Part shown: positions 10,211-19,900 of the stretch, piece after piece
Position numbering within the stretch: position 1 is the stretch's first letter
How the letters are laid out: the number at the start of each line of letters is the position of its first letter
DNA from: Branchiostoma floridae
Taxonomy: Eukaryota > Chordata > Leptocardii > Amphioxiformes > Branchiostomatidae
Assembly (NCBI RefSeq): GCF_000003815.2
Contig: NC_049986.1
Coordinates: 20,928,611 to 20,992,610, forward strand
Direction: 5' to 3'
DNA: 64,000 nt
Notes under the pieces: generated by a model
What the model was told of the DNA's origin: nothing
Database searches by the model: none
Seen by the model: only the letters and a program-made list of their open reading frames with translations
Position numbers and translations under genes: made by a program

Positions 10211-11454
10211 TGAAACCACAAATGTCGGACTGTACTATGTGAGTCGCGCCTGTGCTTGGTCTATCGTTGCAGTTGCAGTGTGTTGTACATTCCTCCAATG
10301 GGCACAAAAACAAATCCTTCGAGTTTTTTGGCCATTTCAAACTGCGAAACCAGGTGCATTTCATGGCTCCAACTGACTGTCATCAAAGTCTACTGGACAA
10401 ACATGTATAAATAGGCAAATATATCAAGGACTGCTTTGCTATTAGAAAGCCTACTGAAGCTAATGATACGCCTACTTCATTATGATACTGTATGGATGAA
10501 TTATGCATGTTAGCCCTTATTGTTATGTTGACTATGATGTTAAGCTTTATCCTATACTCTCTATATATATTTTGTACTTTATGTAATAATTGTTGCCATA
10601 CTTTGTACCATGTACAATTGTCGTGCAATAAAGTTCTTCTGTATTACTTTACCTGGAGGGGGTATCCCAATTGACCAATCTACTTTCCCTTCCCGACTAT
10701 AAAGGACCCTGTCATAGAGTACAAGTCACGTTGGTGCTTCAGACTGATTTTGTAGTACCAGTGTCCTGTCGATTTCTCATCTACGAACAAAATAAACAAT
10801 TGCAACAACCCAAAAACATAGACTTAGGCGTGTTTATTTTCACTTCAACGGCTACGTTACCTACATGTTTTGGCATTGTTTGACCATCGCGAATCGAACA
10901 TTTTGAGGACATGCCTCAGCTCACCACATTGTTAAACTGTGAATCTTCAAACATTAGAAACATAAATGAGTGTGAACAGGCATGAATATATTCAAATATT
11001 CGTGGTACTTTATTTCTACTAACTTTTTACCACTCTTCCTCGAGCTCCCTACATCTCCCTTTCCCAAACAAAATAGGTCACCACCACCCCTCCCCTTTCC
11101 TTATACTCTCAACCTAATACTAGTACTAGAAAGCTGCACATGCATACATTGGTCTTACTACACAACAGTACTATAGTATACACAGTGTCCGTTGTGTTTC
11201 GACCGTTTTGTAAAACAATTGGGTTTAACTAAGTGAACGTTTATCTCTTAACATTACCATTTTTAATATATTTTTTTACATTTGCGAACAAAAATACCAA
11301 CAGTTCAAATGCTGAAGGGCTGTGCAAAGCAACTGTCAATTCGTGAAAATTAGAAGATAAATGGATTTGCAATATACTTTGATAGAGTAACGTATTTACA
11401 TGAACATGAACACACATCTAGAGTGTTTCACCAGTGTGTTGTTCTTGTGCTTGG
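10211..11454. other. Intergenic 5' flank of ZNF B
   Basis: Matches 5721-6689, with the LINE-tail fragment (about 10480-10645) inserted. No gene seen. Confidence 0.5.
10480..10645 (+). mobile_element. Probable non-LTR retrotransposon 3' tail
   Basis: The segment ending ACAATTGTCGTGCAATAAAG recurs in reverse orientation at 48528-48605 inside PHYHD1. A dispersed sequence ending in AATAAAG(TTCTT) is typical of a LINE 3' UTR. No coding part is retained, so the class is a guess. Confidence 0.5.
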
Positions 11455-11767
11455 TGGCAAAATAATGTGCTTTTCTGTGCTACATAGTGCCAGCATTCTT
11501 TGGAAGGTATTTCAACTGGATGTCTTTACGTATTTACAAAAAGGGTACCAGTAGATTTGCCTGTTGTACGTCTTGTGCTCACATTTACCACACATTTAGG
11601 GTTTTCACCAGTGTTTGCCATGTGATGTCTCGATGACATTTCTGTGCAATAGAATATTCGCACTGCTCACATTTGTAGGGGATCTCTTTAGTATGTTTTC
11701 TCATATGAACGGCTAGGATGGACCTATCAGAAGCCCTGTATCCTCACTACCCACAAAAATAGGGTTT
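11455..11767 (-). pseudogene. Decayed 3' fingers of ZNF C
   Basis: Directly beyond the ZNF C stop codon the minus strand continues as ruined fingers (CSH.RK-type linkers, TSDRSILAVHMRKH-like helices) with frameshifts. The present C-terminus is therefore a truncation of an older, longer array. Confidence 0.65.
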
Positions 11768-13213
11768 TCACCGGTGTTTAGTCCACATATGTCGGTTCAA
11801 ATAGTTTTTTGTTGCGGCTAAATAGTCACAGTCGGTGCATTTATAGGGCTTGCAACCTGTCATATGTACGGCCAGGTGAGACCTATCAGCCGTCCTGTAC
11901 CCACACTCACCACACATGTAAGGCTTCTCGCCAGAGTGTGTAGTCATGTGTTCTTTCAAATCACCCTTTCGTGCAGTTGAATAGTCACACTCCGTACATT
12001 TATAGGGCTTGCTACCTGTATGTCTTCTCATATGTGCGGCTATGTAATACTTGTCTGCTGTCCTGTACCCGCAATAACCACACATGTAGGGTTTTACACC
12101 CGAGTGTTTAGCCATGTGTCGGTCTAAAAAGTCTTTCCGCGCAGCAGAATAGTCGCACTGGTCACATTTGTACGACTTCTCTCCTGTATGTCTTTTCATG
12201 TGAACGGCTAAGTGAGACATGTCAGTCGTCCTGTACCCGCACTCCCCACACATGTAGGGCTTCTCGACAGAGTGTGTAGTCATGTGTCGTTTCAAATCAC
12301 TTTTTCGTACAGTCGAATAGTCACACGTGCTACATTCATAGGGCTCGCTACCTGTATGTTTTGTCATATGTTCGACTAGGCGAGACCTCTCAGCCGTCCT
12401 GTATCCGCACTCCCCGCACATGTAGGGTTTTTCACCAGAGTGTTTAGTCATGTGTCGGTCCAAGTCACATTTTCGCACAGTTGAATACTCACACTGGGCA
12501 CATTTATACGGCTTGTAATTTGCGTGTCTTCTCATATGTACGAACATTGCAGATCTGTCGCATGTTCTGTGTCCACACTCCCCGCAAATGTAGGGTTTCT
12601 CTCCAGTATGTTTAGCCATGTGCCGGCCTAAATGGCCTTTCCATGCATTAGAGTATTCGCACTGGTCACATTTATAGGGTTTCTCACCTGTATGTTTTCT
12701 TGTATGCATTAATAGGCTAGAAATTGAGATTGCCCTATAGTCACACTCAGTACATTTGTAGCGTTTCTTTGGAAGCCTGTCCGTCTGCTCTGCACGGACT
12801 TGTACATGTACGTTTCCAGAGTCTAACCCATACGTTTCCTCGCACTTAATGTCGTCATCCTTGTCTTTGTCCTGCTGCCTTCCCGTGCCTGTTGTCTGTT
12901 CCTCTCTGCTGTCTGTTTCGTTATCAGACTGGGTAGAGCCTACACTGCAGGTTTCCTCACATGGACTCTCCTTTTTAATTTTAATGTCCTGCTGCCTTCC
13001 AGTGCTTGTTGTCTGGTCCACTCCGCTGCCTGTCCTGTTATCCGACTGGGTAGCGCCTACACAGCAGGTTTCCTCACATGGATTCTCCCTTTCCTTGTCC
13101 TGCTGCCTTCTCGTGTCTGCTGTCTGCATCTGGTCCTCACTTAGGGTTGCCTCGTTATCAGGGTGTACCGTCAGGAGCTTGTCCACAGGAATCTCACAGC
13201 TTCTCTCCTCCAT
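11768..13213 (-). CDS. C2H2 zinc-finger protein, 12 fingers (ZNF C)
   Basis: 481 residues starting MEERSCEIPVDKLL, placed 2 nt after a GGTTTTAG acceptor; the in-frame ATG at 13225 is intronic. Residues 36-130 are 2.5 tandem copies of an acidic unit beginning RQQDK or RQQDI, with a central CEET(C/Y) motif and, in the two full copies, TQSDN. Twelve fingers follow from residue 153. Finger 11 lacks its last histidine: the sequence runs HMTGCKPYKC, as if nine nucleotides were deleted from a normal linker, so fingers 11 and 12 are probably misfolded or fused. The N-terminal part of the unit (QQ.K....CEET) is present once in A, B and D. No known effector domain is recognised. Predicted nuclear DNA-binding protein with unknown targets. 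Confidence 0.88.
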   Translation of the reverse strand: MEERSCEIPVDKLLTVHPDNEATLSEDQMQTADTRRQQDKERENPCEETCCVGATQSDNRTGSGVDQTTSTGRQQDIKIKKESPCEETCSVGSTQSDNETDSREEQTTGTGRQQDKDKDDDIKCEETYGLDSGNVHVQVRAEQTDRLPKKRYKCTECDYRAISISSLLMHTRKHTGEKPYKCDQCEYSNAWKGHLGRHMAKHTGEKPYICGECGHRTCDRSAMFVHMRRHANYKPYKCAQCEYSTVRKCDLDRHMTKHSGEKPYMCGECGYRTAERSRLVEHMTKHTGSEPYECSTCDYSTVRKSDLKRHMTTHSVEKPYMCGECGYRTTDMSHLAVHMKRHTGEKSYKCDQCDYSAARKDFLDRHMAKHSGVKPYMCGYCGYRTADKYYIAAHMRRHTGSKPYKCTECDYSTARKGDLKEHMTTHSGEKPYMCGECGYRTADRSHLAVHMTGCKPYKCTDCDYLAATKNYLNRHMWTKHR

Positions 13214-14346
13214 TTCTAAAACCATTCATTTATAAAAAAAAGTTAAACGATGCCATTACAGCCTATATTTACCTTTATCAACATATATCATGGAACAGTA
13301 GGATATCAATTGAACAATGTGATCAACATTTGGAAGCTCCGACAATCATAATCATAAATTTAACAACCTGAGATTTAAAGGGACATAATGTAAAAATATG
13401 GCGCCAAAATTTCAAATGTTCTGAACTTGAAAATCTCCATTCAGATTGACATTTGCAACTTATTTCTAACTTATCTGCGTCATTTTATCACATTTCTAGT
13501 GCTAATTAACAACGTCAAAGTAAGCCGCGACCAAATTCACTTACTTCCGGGTAGCCTACCGGAAGTAAGCCGACCGTAGATTTCCGAATCAACCGTTGCG
13601 GTCGCAGATCTTCGGAGCGTAGCGGGACTTTCAACAAACTTCAGTAATGATTCGAGCGAACCACCGAACGCGTTCTAAAGCGCACTTTGGCTCGCCGGCG
13701 AGTTGAATAAAATGGCGGACAACTCAAGCGGCGGAGGGAAGTGCGCATATTTCAAGACATCCTCACGGCTCAACAAAGTCGTATCCATACGTTGTAAATA
13801 TTGCTGTGCAGTGTAATAAGGTAGACTCAACTAATTATGTAGAGAAATGACCGAAAACAGTGACTTTAATGTTACATTATGTCCCTTTAATCACATTGCG
13901 TGCAAATGGAATTTTTTACACGTCAGCCAGTTGGTACGAGAATAAGAATATTAGGAGAATGCCATTTCTTAGATATATGGTCGCTTGACAACCGTACCTG
14001 CGCATGCATACGGGATCGGCCGTTCGAAGTTAGAACGGCGACGTTAGCGTCCTATTCTAACGCTTGAAATAAACTAGAGTTGAGTCTTAGGTGTCTGTAT
14101 GTTCCACCCAGCATCTCCTAAAAGCAGTCCCCAACCACTGCAGCAGCCCAAACTAAATTAAATTACCACCACCACTACTGCGAGCCCCTGGTATGGGATG
14201 TCACCAATTTTATGACATGAACGACTCTCTAACGATCTCTAACGTTTCATCCGTTACCCCTCTCACCACGTAGAGCCAAACTTTAGATGCTTTTCTAGAA
14301 AACATATCAATGTTACGAGCGAACACAGGAGTCTGCAGGAACTTAC
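13214..14346 (-). other. ZNF C 5' intron
   Basis: From the coding-exon acceptor to the donor GTAAGTT (14345-14346 on the minus strand). The interior is largely the inverted-repeat element at 13374-13891. The rest holds nothing recognisable. Confidence 0.6.
13374..13891. mobile_element. MITE-like element with TTAAAGGGACATAATGTAA termini
   Basis: Terminal inverted repeats of about 20 bp (TTAAAGGGACATAATGTAA and its reverse complement) bound a 518-bp interior without a gene. Inside is a near-palindrome, TTACTTCCGG...CCGGAAGTAA (about 13541-13568), holding two ETS-type GGAA cores. Confidence 0.7.
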
Positions 14347-14520
14347 CTGTTAGCTTGGAATGTTGACTTTACAGTGCGCTGAAATCGTGTCAGACAAGAA
14401 ATAAATGTTGTGTTCGTTATGGCAGATGTTCGACAGAAGATTCGAAGGTACGTTCAACGGAAGATTCGAATGTATGTTCGACAGAAGATTCGAAGGTCAA
14501 AGGTCAAGTAAATAGGTCGC
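14347..14520 (-). promoter_or_regulatory. ZNF C non-coding 5' exon and promoter region
   Basis: On the minus strand it ends CTAACAG followed by GTAAGTTCC. It contains three tandem 24-bp units based on GTTCGACAGAAGATTCGAAG (14429-14500). The sequence AAGGTCAAAGGTCAAG (14493-14508) is a perfect direct repeat of AGGTCA with one-base spacing, at the place where A, B, D and E have AGGTCAAAGTT. No AAGATGGCGG is found next to it. Confidence 0.5.
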
Positions 14521-14599
14521 TTCGGAAGAAACCACTGTTGAGGGGCGTTCTGCAAACACTTCACAATGTTGGGATTTTTGCAGGACTGGTCGCTAACAA

Positions 14600-15390
14600 A
14601 GCCTGGGCGTTTTTGTCATGGACACTTAAGTTTAATAATAGAAATGAACACGGGATACATATAATAAATGAATGTTTTCATTGGATGTCACATACAGATA
14701 TATTCTGATAGTGCCGTGGCCTTCAAACAAACCTCGGGCGATTCTGTCATGACCACTGGAGTAAACATAATCGAAGTGACGTCCTCGGGCATCTTTCACT
14801 GGTCATGCTGGAAGAGTCCATAATTCACGAGGGGTGATCTGCAACACTGGGCGATGTTGTGTGTTTTATGTTTGATTTGAGATGCGAAGTATGTACATTT
14901 TTAACTCTTGCACAATAATGTTAGTATAACTGAGTAAATATCTAGTAAAGTTAATGTTTTAGATCCATTCTAAAAACAGTTGGAAAATCACCTGACAACT
15001 GCAAGTCATAAGCACACCCATCTAACATGTCTGTCATGACATCAGAAGTTGTCCGACGAGTACGCTCATGTTGAGACACGCCTTCAGACGATGTTTGTGT
15101 TTTATGGTTGATTTGAGATGCGATTTGTGTACACCTTTAACTTGTTTCAATGACATTTCAGGCCTACTGAGAATGTAAGCTTGCGAAATCAGCTTGTACA
15201 GCTATTTAAAAAACACCAACTGTCATAGATCCACTCGCAAGCTGTCAGCCAAGATCGCTCTCCGATCCAACGACGTCAAAACCTGCAATGACGTCAAAAC
15301 TTCAATGACGTCAAAACTTGCCAGACGGGTACACTTACGTAGGGACAAGGCCTTCAGAAATTGTTTAACTTCAGGGCATGCTTGTAGTAT
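14600..15390. repeat. Degenerate tandem repeat, period about 240 bp
   Basis: The segment CGATGTTGTGTGTTTTATG...GATTTGAGATGCGA at about 14855-14950 recurs at about 15095-15190. GTCATGAC- and CCTTCAGA-type blocks recur with similar spacing. The last part has three TGACGTCA-like octamers at 15270-15325. No coding potential is evident. Confidence 0.5.
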
Positions 15391-16286
15391 ATACTTTGTA
15401 CATTTGTTTTCTTTTTCACGATGAATCTGCCATAGAACGAATGTCAGGGAGACGGGCGGCCCTGAGAAGGTCTTCATGTCTGAAGGGTCTGCCTACCTGG
15501 ACGTCGGGGTGGTCAGCTGGGACTAGCTCAATTATGCTAAGCAAACTCTGAGGTGAGGACTTGGGTATCTGCTTACGCATACATGGACTAGATGGAGTAA
15601 ATAGACATGTAACAGCAACACTTAACATCGAGACAAGGGGTTCGGTATGATAGTTTTGATTGTACCAGAAGTATGTACATACTATAACCTCTTTTATTTA
15701 TCTATGAATCCTTTGGTGGTCCTTTCCGTAAATTGAATAATTTATTTCCAAGTAGTACGTGCTTTTATTTCAAGCATAGAAATCAGTATTTGCCAATAGA
15801 TATAGACAGATTTACATTTGAATGTCAGGGGAAAATGTAATACGGTAGCATATTTTGAAGGAATGATCATTGCATTTTGTTTTATAGTATTATTTGTGTC
15901 AGGAACTTCAGGCGGTACTGAAGCGCCGACTGGTAATCCATGATGGCACTACAGCGCCGAAAGAGCGGAGAAGGTATACCCAGAATGGACAGAAGGCCTG
16001 CTTTTGCCTTAAAGATGATGATTTTGTATTGTATTTGTATATGTATGTATATGTACATGTATATGTCTGTGGTCACGATACCAGCCTCGCTGCCTAGCGT
16101 TCCACAGTGTATTGTTTTGTTGAAACCTGAATAAAACGCTGGGCGGTAAGAAAATGTCAAAATCCGAAGATCGCAACGGCCATCCAAAGCCTTACAATCG
16201 TCAAATAGCGAAACCTGTAATAAGACCACTAGGATAATTGTCCCTTGTTTATTACGAATGCGTGCGCAACTTTCGACTTCGTTTCA
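15391..16286. other. Gap-flanking intergenic region, weak exon candidate only
   Basis: On the minus strand a 51-nt stretch reading SLLSIIELVPADHPDVQ (about 15502-15552) lies between a CACCTCAG acceptor and a GTAGGC donor. It cannot be linked to a gene. At about 16023-16073 there is a TATGTA-rich simple tract. No other feature is seen up to the gap. Confidence 0.35.
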
Positions 16287-16386
16287 NNNNNNNNNNNNNN
16301 NNNNNNNNNNNNNNNNNNNNNNNNNNNNNNNNNNNNNNNNNNNNNNNNNNNNNNNNNNNNNNNNNNNNNNNNNNNNNNNNNNNNNN
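16287..16386. other. Assembly gap (100 N)
   Basis: Exactly 100 undetermined bases, the usual placeholder for a gap of unknown size. Sequence or exons may be missing here, including upstream exons of the following gene. Confidence 0.98.
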
Positions 16387-16940
16387 GGAGGTTTGAAGGG
16401 AGTTTGCAAACTCCCTTTCCCGGCACAAGAGAACCCAGCCAACGTTGAAAATCGTGAACCAATAATGATGCTACCATGATGCTGGTGGTAAATTTGTATG
16501 TGATGTGTTTGATCACTAAATACTAGACAACAGCCAATGTGAGTTCAACAAATTCAAGGAAAACACGCCTTATTTGTAAATCGTAAAAATGCACTCTGGC
16601 CTAAAACAAAACTTTACTGTGTCACATTAACATCATTGAAGGTGTTGCGTACAGAACACATATGCATTACGCGACATTGATAACATCTGTCAGCAAGACC
16701 AAGAATACATAGAATTTCAAGCTATGTAGATTGCATTGTAATCTCAGTATATAAGTTAACTGTTATCACTGAAGCGGTTTAGATGTACATTGATGTTGCT
16801 ACATTTTATTTTTCACTCCAGCAGTAACATCTACAGGGCACTGAGTGGATTTTTTTCTACATTGTGAAGGTGATTCATTCAGAGGATCACTCTTAAATCG
16901 TATTTGTATTTCATATGAAATAGGTTCTAGAAAAGTGATC

Positions 16941-19900
16941 ATGGAAGATTGGAACTTTCTCAGGGCTGCTGGGGAAGGAGATGTGGAGAAAGTCCGGAGG
17001 GGGCTGGAGGAAGGACTAGGCGTCAATACAAAGGGTTTTGTGAGTACCACCGAGAGAACAGTAGAGGCTCGCTTGTCATTTATGAGTTCCTGAGGACATC
17101 ACACACGCTTCGAAGAGAACTCATCTTTCAAATGTTTTAATTGCACTGTAAACAAGTCAAAAGTAAATCTAATTGAAACTCCCTGTTTAGCTATGATGAT
17201 AACTTAGCACCCCCCCCCCCTTACTGACACATGGCTTTCCTCTTCATAAATCCTTCATTTGACGTGCTGGCTGCATAACTATAGACATGTAAATTAATGG
17301 TTGGTGAACACAGGCTGTCCTTGTGATATTACCAGACATTTACTTTCATTGCTGTGCTACAGGACGGAGACACAGTTCTGCATAAAGCGTGTGAAGGCAG
17401 CCATGACAAGATTGTGGAGCTGCTTATCGAGAACGGAGTTGATCTTAATGTTATTGACAATGTAAGGACTTACTAGTAATCCTAAAACACCCGAATAGAG
17501 GTGCAAATTTGAAGTGCAATTTGAACCTTTTTGATCTGAAACAAAATTTCTTCCGGGACTTTGTCGATAAATATCTTCTACACTCTCACTCAGTCATTCT
17601 AGTCACAAAAAACAAAAGGTAGGGTATATGAGGGTTAACTAACAACGTATAACAAAGGGCAGATTAATTTAAGGTTAATGACCAGCCCAAGTTTATTACA
17701 CAGGCATAATACCTTTGCTCGATAATATATCACTGACCAGGCATTATGTCACCGAAAACACCGATGGGAAAGTGGGTTATTTACGTTACTATCATACAGG
17801 TAATTCCTTCAGACAACATAAAGTGAGCTGACACAAGTCAACTCTTTAAAGAAAGATTGGAAGCATATCTTACTATGTTTTCATTGCACTGTAAACAATT
17901 CAGAATAAGGTATTAGAACCTCTGTTGTGACCATTGCTTTAACTGCTGTGTTGCAGAAAGGAAAGACGGTTCTTCATGAAGCGTGCACAGAAGGTCGTGA
18001 CAACATTGTGGAGCTGCTCATCAAGAACAAAGCTGATCTCAATGTGACTAACAAGGTAAGAACGTAATCTATCAGCCGATTTATTTAAGGTTAATGGTCC
18101 GTCCTGAGGTGTATACGCACTCGCTCACTCGGTGTTTATAGATCACTAACAGGCGTAAGTAGGTCGCTGGAAACAGAAAGGGTAAAACGAGTCTTCATAG
18201 AGAAAATTCATAGTCACAGAATGAAGTGAGCTGAGGGAAGACACGTCTAAAATGGTTAGGAACTCCCTGCAATGTTATGATTATAACTGGATCTGCGAAC
18301 AATTTCAAAGGACATTTAGATAAAATAGAACCACCGATTATGTTATGATAACAACTGAATTCTAATCGCCTTCATTGCTGCATGAGTGCATTATTGACCG
18401 ATTATACATGGCTTTCTTCCGCATCAACAATGCTTGTCGTTATGGCTGTTTGGCCATTAAAATGGAGGTTAGTGATTGGGCCACAATTCCGATCGTATGA
18501 TATAAAAAGACATACGTTTTTTCATCAGTCCTTTGTTGTAACCATTGCTATAACTGCTGTGTTGCAGCACGGAAACACGGCCCTACACGGGGCGTGTTGG
18601 GGAGGTCATGACAAGGTTGTGGATCTACTCATCAAAAACGGAGCTGATCTCAATGTGGCTAACGTGGTAAGAACGTATAAACTAACAGCTTATAACACAA
18701 ATGTTGATTAATTAAAGGTTAATGATCCGTGATAGAATGATTAAAAACGCTAAAATGATTACAATACACTATAAACAAGTCCAACTTACAATCAAATCAA
18801 ATAGAACCCCTTGGTATGGTATGATTAAACCGAATCCGTCACTATAATTGTTACATTATTGATCAAACATCAATACAATGCTTTCCTCTCCATTAACAAT
18901 ACTTATGTCGTTATGACTGTACAACTAATAGACATTGAGGTTTGTGATTTGTCCACACAGTCTGACCATGTGATATTACCAGGTACCTGCTCATGACTTT
19001 TGTTGTTGACATTATATTATATATATTGCTTTTGTGCTACAGGACGGAGACACAGGCCTACATCATGTGTGTTGGAGAGGTCATGACAAAATTGTGGAGT
19101 TGCTCATTAAACATGGAGCTGATCTTAATGTGACTAACAAGGTAAAGCCGTTATATGTTAAATACTTTTATTACTATATATCCAATATTCATCAGAACAA
19201 TTTTGTCATCATAGCTTCGCTCTAATCCAGGGAGCGCAGATGCCATCTTTGAGTTACCCCACAAAAGTGATAATATAGGAAAGCTGATTTTATAGGATAA
19301 AACTAGTACATAATTTCCACTTGTTATCTGATTTTAGGAACACAGGCGACCGGCTGACGTTGGCGTTGTTGCAGGACTGGGCAGAGATATACAATTCTTG
19401 TTAGAGGTAGGTTATGCAGTTTTTCATTACTGGCCTAATTTGAACTACATTCCGCCAAGAGTTCACAAGTTTGTACCACGACAGCAGCTCTTTCTAATAT
19501 CCACACAGTCACATAGCAACCACATACACAGACAGTAGAATACATCGTAACAGGATAGAATACATCGTAACATTTTGAAACAAGGCAATGTCCTTCTTTG
19601 TCTATATATCCATCAAGTTATTGATACATATATAGAATCATTAGGACATGCAACTAATTGTATGACATAAATGTTAACCCATCACCCCGTAGACAGCAAC
19701 ACGGAAGCAGACGGAGTACAAAGAGCTGGTCTCCTCCGTGGGGTCTGAGGAGGGGACAACAGTCAAACTGTTTCTCTGTGGAGACGGGCAGGTCGGCAAA
19801 ACATCTTTGCGAGCAATTCTGAAAAAGGTGACAACCTAAATTGAAATATTTTTCAGGAAAAGTTTCAGTTCTAATAGCATATTTGACAAAGAAATGTAAC

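Larger units (their letters stand above)
7071..11955. repeat. Segmental duplication, copy 2 (contains ZNF B)
   Basis: Tandem, same-orientation partner of 2213-7023. Coding parts are far more alike than the flanks, which have many small indels. The intron of copy 2 carries a MITE (9803-9961) that copy 1 lacks, and its 5' flank carries a LINE-tail fragment (about 10480-10645) that also appears absent from copy 1. Both insertions therefore look younger than the duplication. Confidence 0.8.
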
